This document shows, piece after piece, positions 20,605 through 28,613 of a stretch of 31,548 bases of DNA. This DNA comes from CAYYYJ01 sp964476045 (lineage in GTDB: Archaea; Aenigmatarchaeota; Aenigmatarchaeia; QMZP01; JACQNV01). Position 1 is the stretch's first letter, and every line of letters begins with the position of its first letter. The stretch lies in the NCBI GenBank assembly GCA_964476045.1, contig CAYYYJ010000008.1, positions 1-31,548 on the forward strand, written 5' to 3'. The notes below the pieces were generated by a model. It saw only the letters and a program-made list of their open reading frames with translations. It was not told the DNA's origin and made no database searches. A program made the position numbers and the translations under genes.

Positions 20605-21276
20605 ATGAAAATTTGGATAGAAAGTCCGTACGACAAATCAGAAATTGTGAAGTCAGTAAAAAAGAGGGCTAAGATTACACTAATTGATCCTGATTTTGTT
20701 ATAACATATGGAGGGGACGGAACAATACTTGTAGCCGAAAGAAAGTTCCCTGGAGTTCCAAAAGTGCCTATAAGAAACAGCAAAATCTGCAGTATGTGCG
20801 TCTCTTACGGAAAAGATAGTATAGAACATCTCCTGGAAAAATTGGAAAAAGGCGAATTTAAAAAAGAAGAGATAAGTAAAGTTGAGGCCCATTTTAATGG
20901 AGACCGGCTAATCGGGGTAAACGAAATCCAAATCCACAACAAAGACCCTGGAAAAGCAATTAGATTTGATTTAGAGGCGAACAATAAAAAATTAGAGGAA
21001 CTTATCGGGGATGGGCTAATTTTTGCAACAGCCTTCGGCTCAACTGCTTACTACAGGTCTCTTGGCTTGGAACCTTTCAAAAAAGGGATAAAGATAGGCT
21101 TCAACAATGTCTATCCTAAAAAAGAACCAATTGAATTGAAATCTAATGCTAGAGTAAAAATATTGAGGGAAAAAGGCCTTTTGTTAGCAGATAATAACGG
21201 CACTATTAATCTGAATCCTGGAGACATCGTGGAAATAAAAGAGTCTAAAGAGCAAGCTATTTTTGTGAGGCTGTAA
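20605..21276 (+). CDS. nadK: NAD kinase
   Basis: At 223 residues this is a short member. The kinase signature GGDGT is at 36-40 (VITYGGDGTILVAERKF), N106-E107 in IGVNEIQIH bind the substrate ribose, and GDGLIFATAFGSTAYYRS (135-152) is the conserved C-terminal domain loop. The N-terminal Rossmann part is reduced, with only about 30 residues before GGDGT. It makes NADP from NAD and ATP or polyphosphate. Both of its ends are copied in the neighbouring cassettes, but the gene itself is complete. Confidence 0.9.
   Translation: MKIWIESPYDKSEIVKSVKKRAKITLIDPDFVITYGGDGTILVAERKFPGVPKVPIRNSKICSMCVSYGKDSIEHLLEKLEKGEFKKEEISKVEAHFNGDRLIGVNEIQIHNKDPGKAIRFDLEANNKKLEELIGDGLIFATAFGSTAYYRSLGLEPFKKGIKIGFNNVYPKKEPIELKSNARVKILREKGLLLADNNGTINLNPGDIVEIKESKEQAIFVRL
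21250..21276 (+). repeat. Direct repeat copy A: the 3' end of nadK
   Basis: These 27 bases, from GAGCAAGC to the TAA stop of nadK, recur at 22125-22151 with one mismatch. Between the two copies lies the UPF0175-PIN module. Confidence 0.85.
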
Positions 21277-21326
21277 GGTTTATAAACTGTTAATAACTAT
21301 TATAAAGAGTGAGTGGAGGCGGTATT

Positions 21327-21644
21327 ATGGCTGTTGAAGCTTTTAGCATACCAGAATTGATGAAGGACGAGATAGTGGCTTTGGTAAAAGGGGGCATCTA
21401 TTCAAGCAAATCAGACGTTGCAAGGGACTCTTTCAGGTGCCTGCTTGAACATAAGCCAGAGCTTAAAGTAAGCATAGCAGTGGAGTTGTATAGGGGAGAA
21501 AAAGTTAGCCTTGGAAGGGCAGCTGAGATCGCAGGCGTCAATTTCGAGGCATTTAAAACTGTCTTAAAGGAAAGAGGGATAAAGCTTAAATCATATGCAG
21601 GTTCCAGAGCTGAAGTTGAAAAGCAGCTGAAAAACCTGAAATGA
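21327..21644 (+). CDS. UPF0175-type antitoxin (RHH plus helix-turn-helix)
   Basis: The 105-residue protein has an N-terminal ribbon-helix-helix-like part (AFSIPELMKDEIVALVKGGI, SSKSDVARDSFRCLL), then the UPF0175 segment AVELYRGEKVSLGRAAEIAG and FEAFKTVLKERGI. UPF0175 proteins are antitoxins paired with PIN toxins. The ATG at 21327 follows GGAGG by a good distance; a GTG at 21309 is possible. The partner starts one base after the stop. It probably represses its own operon. Confidence 0.85.
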   Translation: MAVEAFSIPELMKDEIVALVKGGIYSSKSDVARDSFRCLLEHKPELKVSIAVELYRGEKVSLGRAAEIAGVNFEAFKTVLKERGIKLKSYAGSRAEVEKQLKNLK

Positions 21645-21645
21645 T

Positions 21646-22125
21646 ATGATTGTTTTTGATACAGATATAATCAGCGCCTTTGCCAAAGCAGGCGCTTTGA
21701 ATGAAATTCTGGGTCTGTTCAATAATAACTGCTTTATCACAGAATCTGTCAAGACAGAACTGATGGCAGCGGCAGATTATGGATATGAATACGCTAAATC
21801 AGTTATCAACTCTTTTGCTGTGATAGGATTGGAGGGGGACGAAATTATAGATTATAAAAATTTTCTGAAAGAGAACAACAGCCTCGGAGAGGGGGAGCTC
21901 CAATCCATTGCTGTCTGCAAACATAGAGGCATGTTTTTCGCTTCTTTTGACAAGAAGGCCATAGAGTTCGCAGAAGAAAACAGAATAAAGACGCTTTTTG
22001 GGAAAACTATATTGAGGGCCTTTTGGGAGAGAGGCATTTGCTCCAGAGAAAGGGTCAGAGAGATAATCAAACTGATAGAAGAAAAAGATTACAGGGTTCT
22101 CGATACAGACGGCGTGTTTGATTAG
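21646..22125 (+). CDS. PIN-like toxin paired with UPF0175
   Basis: The 159-residue protein starts MIVFDTDIISAFAKAGAL, giving the first acidic residues of the PIN site (D5, D7), with SVKTELMAAADYGYEYA (Glu), LGEGELQSIAVCKHRG (Glu) and FFASFDKKAIEFAEEN (Asp) supplying the rest. This order matches the UPF0175-associated PIN-like nucleases. It is an RNase candidate, held by the upstream antitoxin. The TAG stop touches the first base of the copied nadK tail at 22125. Confidence 0.82.
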   Translation: MIVFDTDIISAFAKAGALNEILGLFNNNCFITESVKTELMAAADYGYEYAKSVINSFAVIGLEGDEIIDYKNFLKENNSLGEGELQSIAVCKHRGMFFASFDKKAIEFAEENRIKTLFGKTILRAFWERGICSRERVREIIKLIEEKDYRVLDTDGVFD

Positions 22126-22151
22126 AGCAGGCTATTTTTGTGAGGCTGTAA
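22125..22151 (+). repeat. Direct repeat copy B of the nadK 3' end
   Basis: GAGCAGGCTATTTTTGTGAG continues to GCTGTAA and equals the end of nadK (21250-21276) in 26 of 27 positions. It lies directly after the PIN gene and before the minus-strand gene ending at 22157. Confidence 0.85.
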
Positions 22152-22156
22152 AATTC

Positions 22157-22636
22157 TTATGGATTGAAATACTCAGGATGCTCGTTTGCAAACTCTTCAA
22201 AAGATCTTTTTGTTCTATCCAGAAAATCTTTAAAGCCTCGTCTCATCAATTGCTCAGCATATCTATCTCCATGATTTTTAGTGGCAGTTAACAGATCTCT
22301 TTCTTCATTGACGTGATAAGCATCAGAATTGGTTTTTCTGCATTCATCGAGAATTGTTCTTTCCCATTCTTCAGAATCAGTGACATCCAGTTTAAAAGGT
22401 ATCCCACTTATACTAATCCCATCATCCAAATCAAACCTCACGCCCCCACTTTTATCTGGATAATAACCCCCTTTAACAAATGGTGTTATTACAGATGGGG
22501 CTCCATATGCATGAATCTTAGCACCCTTAGCATTGCAACTCTTGTGTCCATACACAACTATTCTTGGCCTATAAAGACCTGTTAATGGGCCGCCGATGAC
22601 ATATCTTCCAATAGGCCTTTCTATTCTTGCAACCAT
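22157..22636 (-). CDS. Unknown protein, paralogue of the 22707 gene product
   Basis: This 159-residue protein is not recognised. It starts with strands around YRPRIVVYGHKSCNAKGAKI and FDLDDGISISGIPFKLDVTD, and ends in helices (SEEWERTILDECRKTNSDAY, LTATKNHGDRYAEQLMRRGF). The pattern P-x-I/L-x-V-Y-G, then P-x-K-I/L, then H-G-x-x-Y-A-x-Q recurs in the gene at 22707. It lies between copy B and the partial copy C of the nadK tail, on the opposite strand to nadK. Confidence 0.6.
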   Translation of the reverse strand: MVARIERPIGRYVIGGPLTGLYRPRIVVYGHKSCNAKGAKIHAYGAPSVITPFVKGGYYPDKSGGVRFDLDDGISISGIPFKLDVTDSEEWERTILDECRKTNSDAYHVNEERDLLTATKNHGDRYAEQLMRRGFKDFLDRTKRSFEEFANEHPEYFNP

Positions 22637-22694
22637 TCTAAATATATCTAACAGAGGTTTAAAAATGGACGGTACATCAAGGATATAAAAAGTG

Positions 22695-22706
22695 ATTTTT
22701 GTGAGG
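22695..22706 (+). repeat. Partial copy C of the nadK 3' end (ATTTTTGTGAGG)
   Basis: Twelve bases identical to the core of copies A and B, followed by TTATGA rather than CTGTAA. Alone it could be chance; its position at the next gene boundary makes it notable. Confidence 0.4.
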
Positions 22707-23195
22707 TTATGATCTGGGCCTCATAGATACAGGTATATCATTATATCCTAATCTAGGATCCCTGAGTATAGTTTCTATAAAATTCTCCAAAGCCTGCATA
22801 GAGGCCTCTTCGAATTGGGATGCATACATACTTCCATGGAATTCTATAGCATCTTTGACGTCGTTTCTTCTGCTAACCCTGATGACATCCACTCCTCGAT
22901 CCCCTAATCTTTCTAGGAGTTCGGGCTCCCAATGGGTTCTTAATTCAATTTTTAAAGGCCGGACAACTTTGCCAAAATTTTCATATGATCCCAATCCGCA
23001 AATCTTTCCAGGTTTTTCCCCAGACTGTTCTAAAAAATAACCTGCAACAATCTTTGCAAAAAACCTGACATGTGAACCATAAACCTGTCTCTTTTCCCGA
23101 TCCAAGCCATAAACATATAATGTTGGCTTAAAGATATCGTCTTCCTTGATTTTATAGACAAAACCTATTTTTTTCTTATCTGTTCTTTTTCCCAT
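22707..23195 (-). CDS. Unknown protein, paralogue of the 22157 gene product
   Basis: The protein has 162 residues and no recognised family. Strands KPTLYVYGLDREKRQVYGSH and VRPLKIELRTHWEPELLERL are followed by VIRVSRRNDVKDAIEFHGSM and YASQFEEASMQALENFIETI. These align by eye with the product of 22157 (VYG, PFKL, HGDRYAEQ). No membrane segment or zinc motif is present. Both lie on the minus strand; the gene upstream at 23204 ends nine bases before its ATG, so they may share a transcript. Confidence 0.6.
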   Translation of the reverse strand: MGKRTDKKKIGFVYKIKEDDIFKPTLYVYGLDREKRQVYGSHVRFFAKIVAGYFLEQSGEKPGKICGLGSYENFGKVVRPLKIELRTHWEPELLERLGDRGVDVIRVSRRNDVKDAIEFHGSMYASQFEEASMQALENFIETILRDPRLGYNDIPVSMRPRS

Positions 23196-23203
23196 TTAAT
23201 CAC

Positions 23204-24460
23204 TTAGGATATTTGTATATAGCAATGTATCAGAAGTTTTAAACCTAGAGTAAATGGATCATAATCTCTATGATTTCCAAGCAATTTTTTAACAGCTGTA
23301 TCTGCCAAGGCTATAGAAGAAGGCCCATCGCGACCTGGGAAGAAAAATCTTCTTGTCAAAAGATTTTCAGGATCTCCTTGTCCAGTATCATTAAGTGCTT
23401 TAGTGCCATCTGCTTCTTGAGCAGTTTCTATATGTCTTGTAAGGGCTGCTCTAATAAAGCCGTCTTTGCTTTCGCAAGGGGTTGAAACCTGCAAAACAAT
23501 CCCTTGATCACTTGGCCTTACAATAGCAGCATACTCAACAGGCACTATTAATTTATCTTCGATTCCTCCCATATTGGCCCTGATCTTTACATATCTCTCT
23601 GCCATCTGCCTTACTCTTGCTATTGCAGAAGTTCTTTCCTGATTTGCTTTGTTAAATCTGCCTAATGTTGCTTTTTCTTTTTCTTTATCTATCATTCCTC
23701 TAACTGCTTCATCAAATAGTGGATTTCCTGATCTTCGACCTTTTGAATAGTCCTCAAGAAAATCTAATAAAGCCTGGGATTTTTCTGCCATTGCCCTAAG
23801 CTCTTTGAAATCTTCTGGTTCCATATCAGGCCTGGCTGAGACAAGTCCATCCACATCGCTATCGCACTTCAAAAAATTCAATACATCCTGCGGCAATTCT
23901 AATTTTCTGACAGCGGCTACTAAAGTAGCCTCAGAAAGTTCTCTTATTTCTTTCAGATCGCTTCCAACAAGCGGATCTGCAAGCATAGTCTCGATACCAC
24001 TGTATACAGGAACAGTTTTAGGAGCTTGAGCGCTTAGATACCTTAAAATACCATGTGTAGGATCATTTTTCATTGCAACGAGGGACGGTTCATCTAGTTG
24101 ATCTAATCTTTCGAGTAATATGTTTGTAGACTTCCTTTCTATTGTTAGATCTCGCCGTAAGTCTACTACTTCTTCAGAGAGAGTTTTATTTTCTTTCCCC
24201 AATGCTTCCAGTCTCGGATCCGCAGAATAACTTGTTAATTTAAATGTAGATCCTGCTCCATTAACTCCGAGAACTCCCAATATAACCCCTCTATAAAAAT
24301 CTGGCCCTTCGCCATCTTCCGAAACGATCGACACGTCCAATCCATTAGCACTCCTTGAAACAGTCACCCTAGGACCAAGCCGCGGATTTCCATAAAGTGA
24401 ATCTCTTATTTTTTGTCTATCTTTTTCAGGAATCATTAAACTATAATTAAAATGAGCCAT
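23204..24460 (-). CDS. Unknown coiled-coil protein (418 residues)
   Basis: I do not recognise the family. Residues about 88-125 are a coiled coil (LGKENKTLSEEVVDLRRDLT). The middle is helical (LSEATLVAAVRKLELPQDVL; AMAEKSQALLDFLEDYSKGR), residues about 265-300 are again charged helix, and the C-terminal part is mixed (IVPVEYAAIVRPSDQGIVLQ; LTRRFFFPGRDGPSSIALAD). The N-terminal 85 residues look like a small alpha/beta domain. No enzyme motif is seen. A GTTATAAG-type box about 26 bases before the ATG suggests a leaderless start, divergent from the HD gene. Confidence 0.6.
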   Translation of the reverse strand: MAHFNYSLMIPEKDRQKIRDSLYGNPRLGPRVTVSRSANGLDVSIVSEDGEGPDFYRGVILGVLGVNGAGSTFKLTSYSADPRLEALGKENKTLSEEVVDLRRDLTIERKSTNILLERLDQLDEPSLVAMKNDPTHGILRYLSAQAPKTVPVYSGIETMLADPLVGSDLKEIRELSEATLVAAVRKLELPQDVLNFLKCDSDVDGLVSARPDMEPEDFKELRAMAEKSQALLDFLEDYSKGRRSGNPLFDEAVRGMIDKEKEKATLGRFNKANQERTSAIARVRQMAERYVKIRANMGGIEDKLIVPVEYAAIVRPSDQGIVLQVSTPCESKDGFIRAALTRHIETAQEADGTKALNDTGQGDPENLLTRRFFFPGRDGPSSIALADTAVKKLLGNHRDYDPFTLGLKLLIHCYIQIS

Positions 24461-24496
24461 AATCCTGTAAATATTACAATAGAAAAAGTTATAAGC

Positions 24497-24505
24497 TTTA
24501 TATGA
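24497..24505 (+). promoter_or_regulatory. TATA box for the HD-domain gene
   Basis: GCTTTATAT-type element centred about 26 bases before the ATG at 24527; a separate GTTATAAG element serves the divergent gene. Confidence 0.5.
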
Positions 24506-24526
24506 GATTAGCGCTCAATATATCCT

Positions 24527-25309
24527 ATGGTCTCTAATACTGAAAACCCGGTGGAAAATCTGCTGAAAGAAAAGGCCAGACCATACAAAAATCTTTCTTC
24601 CGCTTTAAAGATCCTCGAATCTGACAGTCATATCAACGGCCTTCTTGTGCAAGCAAATAAAGTTGCAATATCTAGGCTAGGATACAATGACCATGGCCAC
24701 ATGCATTCCAGGATTACTGCCTACAATGCACTAAAAATACTAGAACTCTTGGAGATACAGCCTACTGTTGTCTCTGAAGAAATAGGGAATAAAGAGGACA
24801 GCATGGTCGCAGTCCTTATTGGCTCTTTTTTGCATGACTGCGGGATAAGCGTTGTGAGGGAAGGGCACGAATTAATAGGAACTATAGTCGCCAAGGAGTC
24901 TGTCAACTGGATTTTAAGGAAAATTTACAAGGACGATTTCAAAATAGCTAGAATGGCTTCTGTTATTTTAGAATGCATCCTATGCCACATGGGAACTTAC
25001 AGAGCAACCAGCTGGGAGGCGAGGATTGTAGAAACGGCGGACGGAACCGATGCATCGAAGGGAAGGGCAAGGGTCCCTTTACATATTGGAAAAGCTGACA
25101 TCCACAAATTCTCTGCGCTAGCAATAGAGAAAATTGATATAATCAAAGGCCAAAGAAAGCCTGTGCGTTTCGAAATCTTCATGGACAATCCAGCTGGCGT
25201 CTTCCAGGCAGAAGAGATAATGAAGAAGAAAGTTATCGATGCAGAGATGGAGAATTACGTGGAGATAATTGCAAATATAAAAGACAAGAAGCCGCTGGTT
25301 ATTTTGTGA
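24527..25309 (+). CDS. HD-domain metal-dependent phosphohydrolase
   Basis: The 260-residue protein has the HD ligand series: H60 in DHGHMHSRITAYNA, H103-D104 in IGSFLHDCGISV, H114 in REGHELIG, H154 in ILCHMGTY and D172 in ETADGTDASKGR. This order fits HD superfamily phosphohydrolases that act on nucleotides or cyclic nucleotides. The C-terminal 60 residues (KPVRFEIFMDNPAGVFQAEE; KKVIDAEMENYVEII) are an added alpha/beta domain that may sense a ligand. The substrate cannot be told from sequence. Confidence 0.8.
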   Translation: MVSNTENPVENLLKEKARPYKNLSSALKILESDSHINGLLVQANKVAISRLGYNDHGHMHSRITAYNALKILELLEIQPTVVSEEIGNKEDSMVAVLIGSFLHDCGISVVREGHELIGTIVAKESVNWILRKIYKDDFKIARMASVILECILCHMGTYRATSWEARIVETADGTDASKGRARVPLHIGKADIHKFSALAIEKIDIIKGQRKPVRFEIFMDNPAGVFQAEEIMKKKVIDAEMENYVEIIANIKDKKPLVIL

Positions 25310-25682
25310 AGGCGTCGTGTATATCATCTGCAAATTCGACTCTGGCAACCCTACCACGTGCCAGAAATGAAGCAACTTTTTCCCTATACCTTGAAGGCAG
25401 GGCTGTCTCTATATCTAAAGTAATCTTCTTAGTGTCACGATCATATCTGCAGTCCATGACTCTTCCCTCAACTACAATTCTATCTGCCTCAACGTCCGTT
25501 ATACCATTAGCCATACCAACAACATCCCCGAATCCATGATAAGCTATAGGAATGCCTCCTATGTATTCTACAGAAGTTTCTAATCTAACCCTCTCTCTAT
25601 ATTTCTCTGTCGAACCTGGTCTGAACGAAACCGTCATTCCTATAGTGAAATTTCCTTTCCCCCACAGAGTTTGCTTTCTCAT
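25299..25682 (-). CDS. Unknown strand-rich protein (127 residues)
   Basis: The family is not recognised. The sequence is almost all strands with turns (FTIGMTVSFRPGSTEKYRER; TSVEYIGGIPIAYHGFGDVV; DRIVVEGRVMDCRYDRDTKK), suggesting a small beta barrel, ending in a helix (YREKVASFLARGRV). It overlaps the 3' end of the HD gene by 11 bases on the opposite strand. Confidence 0.55.
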   Translation of the reverse strand: MRKQTLWGKGNFTIGMTVSFRPGSTEKYRERVRLETSVEYIGGIPIAYHGFGDVVGMANGITDVEADRIVVEGRVMDCRYDRDTKKITLDIETALPSRYREKVASFLARGRVARVEFADDIHDAFTK

Positions 25683-25771
25683 ATGAATTGAATTAGTAGC
25701 AGTACATTCTTTAAATCCTTGGCAGACAAAATATGTTAATTGTCCTGTTCAGGCTTTAATAGGCTGATGAT

Positions 25772-26725
25772 ATGAAAAAAACAAAATTACTCCCAATTGT
25801 CGGGATTGTCCTGTTCATTTACATACTGTCAAGGGTCAACATACAAAAAGTAATTACAGGCTTCAGCCAGATAGACCCTATTTGGTTTGCCATAACTTTT
25901 TCCTTGTTTGGAATACAGCACATAATAAAAGCGGTGAGATGGAAACTGCTGATAGACACTTACGGGATAAAGTACCCGCTAAAAGACGCCCTGAAAGGAT
26001 GGATGGTTGGATATTCGCTAAGCCTGATCACTCCAGGCAAAGTTGGCGACTTCGGACGCGCTTATTATCTGAAGGGGAAACTGGACACAGGAAAATCCCT
26101 CACAACTGTAATGGCTGACCGCGTGACCGATATATTTGTACTTTTCCTGCTTGCTACAATAGGGATTTCAATTTTCGTGAATACCTATGTAAAAAACGAC
26201 TTCCTCTTATACGGGACGTACGGGCTTTTCGGATTATTTGTGGCTGCCGTAATAGTATTTTCCAAAAAATCCCGCGCGACAAAATTCGTGAAGCCGTTCT
26301 ACAGGTTTGCCCCGAAAAAATATTCTCTAAGGATAAAGAAAGTCTATTTTGACTTTTACTCAGGCCTGGAGATTTTACTGAAGCACAAAAAGATTATAGT
26401 TCTGACAGGACTCATCACTTTCGGCTTTTGGCTTATTTCAATACTGGGAAATTACACATTGGCTTTGTCGATGGGTTTGAATATCCCTTATGTGTTCCTC
26501 TTGCTTGTAATGCCCATAGTCCTGATAATTCTGGCATTGCCAATATCTTTTTCAGGCTTAGGCACTAGAGATGCTGCGCTCATATTTTTCTTTTCATATG
26601 TCGGCCTGACAGCTGAAACAACCCTTACATACAGCATAATGATTTTGATTATAGACTATGTTTTCGCTATTTTCGGTTTCGGGATATTTTGGAAGAATCC
26701 CCTGAAACTGGAGAAAGAGAAATAG
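25772..26725 (+). CDS. Flippase-like membrane protein (LPG synthase TM / UPF0104 family)
   Basis: The 317-residue polytopic protein has about eight membrane segments and family hallmarks: IKAVRWKLLIDTYGIKYPLK, then LSLITPGKVGDFGRAYYLKG and LTTVMADRVTDIFVLFLLAT (T-P-G-K-x-G-D, then S/T-x-x-x-x-x-D-R-x-x-D), and LPISFSGLGTRDAALIFFF. Members are integral membrane proteins related to the flippase part of MprF and to AglD-like proteins; the substrate here is unknown, possibly a lipid-linked sugar or lipid. Confidence 0.85.
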   Translation: MKKTKLLPIVGIVLFIYILSRVNIQKVITGFSQIDPIWFAITFSLFGIQHIIKAVRWKLLIDTYGIKYPLKDALKGWMVGYSLSLITPGKVGDFGRAYYLKGKLDTGKSLTTVMADRVTDIFVLFLLATIGISIFVNTYVKNDFLLYGTYGLFGLFVAAVIVFSKKSRATKFVKPFYRFAPKKYSLRIKKVYFDFYSGLEILLKHKKIIVLTGLITFGFWLISILGNYTLALSMGLNIPYVFLLLVMPIVLIILALPISFSGLGTRDAALIFFFSYVGLTAETTLTYSIMILIIDYVFAIFGFGIFWKNPLKLEKEK

Positions 26726-26778
26726 CATGGAAACTAACTGACAAAAAACCCCGTTTAACAAAGCCAATCGAAGGGAAA

Positions 26779-26790
26779 AGCTTATAAAAG
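26779..26790 (+). promoter_or_regulatory. TATA box for the RibD-type reductase gene
   Basis: AGCTTATAAAAG is centred about 26 bases before the ATG at 26812, predicting a leaderless message. Confidence 0.55.
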
Positions 26791-26811
26791 ACGTATTCTT
26801 ATAGTTTAGGT

Positions 26812-27669
26812 ATGAAATTTTCTGAGAAAGCTACGCCTGAAGAATTGGCAGCATTTTACAAGCTGGATGATTCATTGATACCTAAAGACAGGCCATATGC
26901 TTGGCTGATGTTTGTTTCCACTTTTGATGGCAGAGGAACCTTTAGGGAGCCAGGAGCTTTTGGCGGCGATTTGGTTGCAATGCAACATTTGAAAGACAGG
27001 CCACAAGCTCGTGGAGCCTACAATGATGGCAGACTTTTGCAGATGGGCTGGGCAATGTCTGATGCTGTACTCGGAAGCGCAAATATTATAGAGACTGAGA
27101 AAGGCCAGCTCTGGAGGCCATGGGACCAGGACATATTGGATTACAGAAAGGACGTGTTAAAAAAATCAGGGGAACCGCTAAAAGTGATTTTAACAAATAA
27201 GGGAGAGGCTCCACTTGAAGAAAAGATGTTTACATATGACGGCCACAGAATTTTGATTTTCACAACAAAGACTGGCTCTGATAACCTGTCAAAACAGTCA
27301 GACAGAATAAAAAAAATTACTGGAACAAACCCATTGAAGAGGATTAAAATGCATGTACAGGATGTGACAAGTGTTGACCCAGCCTATGTTGCGCAGGTTT
27401 TGAGGGGCGAACACAATGTAATGTATTTGGATGTTACAGGCGGCCCGACAATTGCAGGGGCGTTCTGGAATGCAAAACTAATAGATGAGTACAGGATCAC
27501 TTTTGCGCCGCAGGTTATAGGTGACAGAAATGCAAAAGGCGATAACAGGCCATCACCAATTGCTGGTTTGAGCCTGGGACCTGACAATTCCTCCATTTTA
27601 AGGCCAATAAAAATTACCTACACTGGCGGGCATATTTATGCAAGAACTAGAGTAAATTATCGGCACTAG
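26812..27669 (+). CDS. RibD C-terminal-type reductase (dihydrofolate reductase-like fold)
   Basis: The 285-residue protein shows the RibD_C/DHFR-like pattern: PYAWLMFVSTFDGRGTF (P-x-V-x-x-x-x-S-x-D-G), MGWAMSDAVLGSANIIETEK, KVILTNKGEAPL, and VMYLDVTGGPTIAGAFWNAK with LIDEYRITFAPQVIGDRN (G-G-x-x-L/I...L-x-D-E-x-x-x-x-x-P-x-x-x-G). Such enzymes reduce riboflavin pathway pyrimidines with NADPH. The gene is longer than archaeal ArfC/RIB7 (about 220), and residues between 60 and 85 are insertions, so another reductase substrate remains possible. Riboflavin synthase lies two genes further. Confidence 0.75.
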   Translation: MKFSEKATPEELAAFYKLDDSLIPKDRPYAWLMFVSTFDGRGTFREPGAFGGDLVAMQHLKDRPQARGAYNDGRLLQMGWAMSDAVLGSANIIETEKGQLWRPWDQDILDYRKDVLKKSGEPLKVILTNKGEAPLEEKMFTYDGHRILIFTTKTGSDNLSKQSDRIKKITGTNPLKRIKMHVQDVTSVDPAYVAQVLRGEHNVMYLDVTGGPTIAGAFWNAKLIDEYRITFAPQVIGDRNAKGDNRPSPIAGLSLGPDNSSILRPIKITYTGGHIYARTRVNYRH

Positions 27670-27698
27670 TTATTAACGTGTTTTGACAATATAGTTTC

Positions 27699-28610
27699 AT
27701 GAAGCATGATCTCAGGATAGTTGCAGCCTTGGTGACTTTTTTCTTGTTAGCCCAGGTAATAGGTTTGTACTTTGTTTATAATGACATCAGAATAGAACAA
27801 AAAGTAACTGATACTGGCCAGATCTTGACAGTTGTTACACACCCTGAAACAGCTCTCGGAGCCAGACCAGAAGTCGCTAACTTCGACGCTGTTGTGATGG
27901 TTTTATTTTCTGTGCTGATTGGAACTAGCTTTGTTCTGCTAATAGTAAAATTCAACCAGTTAAAAGCCTGGAAAGGCTTTTTCTTTTTCGCTGTTTTCTT
28001 TTCTATTACAATTGCTGTTGGGGTTTTTGTGCGGTGGGAAATTGCAGCTGCAGTTGGGCTGGCACTCTCATTTTTAAAAATGTGGAAAAGAAATCCTGTA
28101 ATACACAACACAACTGAAATACTCATATACACAGGGATAGCTGTTCTTTTTGCCCCGCTTTTCGAACCTCTTTGGGTAATAGTTTTGTTGCTGGCTATTT
28201 CTGTATATGATGCATTCGCTGTCTGGAAATCCAAGCACATGATAAAAATGGCTGAGTTCCAAATAAAGTCAGATATTTTCGCCGGGCTTTCAATTCCTTA
28301 CAAGAAGCGGGATAAAATAAAGAAATCTTCTGTCTCTGCAGGATCAAAAGGAGGGCTAACGCAGGCTATCCTAGGCGGGGGCGATGTTGCATTTCCTTTA
28401 ATCTTTGCAGCTTCTGTGATGGAATCTTTAATCAGGCTTGGGAATATTGGATCCCCAGTTTTCTTAAAAACTTTACTTATACCAATATTTACAGCGATAG
28501 CCTTGCTTGGATTATTTATTTACGGGAAGAGGGGGAGATATTATCCTGCCATGCCTTTTGTGACGCTTGGCTGCTTGGTGGGATATGGAGTGATTTTGTT
28601 GCTGATATAA
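27699..28610 (+). CDS. Presenilin/signal peptide peptidase-like intramembrane aspartyl protease (A22)
   Basis: The 303-residue protein has about eight to nine membrane segments. The two catalytic aspartates stand in VYDAFAV (D171) and LGGGDVAFPL (D229, G-x-G-D), and PAMPF near 283-287 replaces the family's P-A-L motif. A soluble loop of about 45 residues (KSDIFAGLSIPYKKRDKIKK) separates the aspartate helices. It should cut membrane-spanning segments of other proteins inside the bilayer. It begins 30 bases after the reductase gene. Confidence 0.85.
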   Translation: MKHDLRIVAALVTFFLLAQVIGLYFVYNDIRIEQKVTDTGQILTVVTHPETALGARPEVANFDAVVMVLFSVLIGTSFVLLIVKFNQLKAWKGFFFFAVFFSITIAVGVFVRWEIAAAVGLALSFLKMWKRNPVIHNTTEILIYTGIAVLFAPLFEPLWVIVLLLAISVYDAFAVWKSKHMIKMAEFQIKSDIFAGLSIPYKKRDKIKKSSVSAGSKGGLTQAILGGGDVAFPLIFAASVMESLIRLGNIGSPVFLKTLLIPIFTAIALLGLFIYGKRGRYYPAMPFVTLGCLVGYGVILLLI

Positions 28611-28613
28611 AAA

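Noticed and set aside
20466..20672. 68-codon plus-strand frame before nadK
   Set aside because: It reads through repeat R4 and the nadK start in the wrong frame and is not protein-like.
18626..22125. CRISPR array or cas genes in the accessory island
   Set aside because: No regularly spaced repeats and no cas-like proteins were found; the repeats present are gene-end copies and hairpins.
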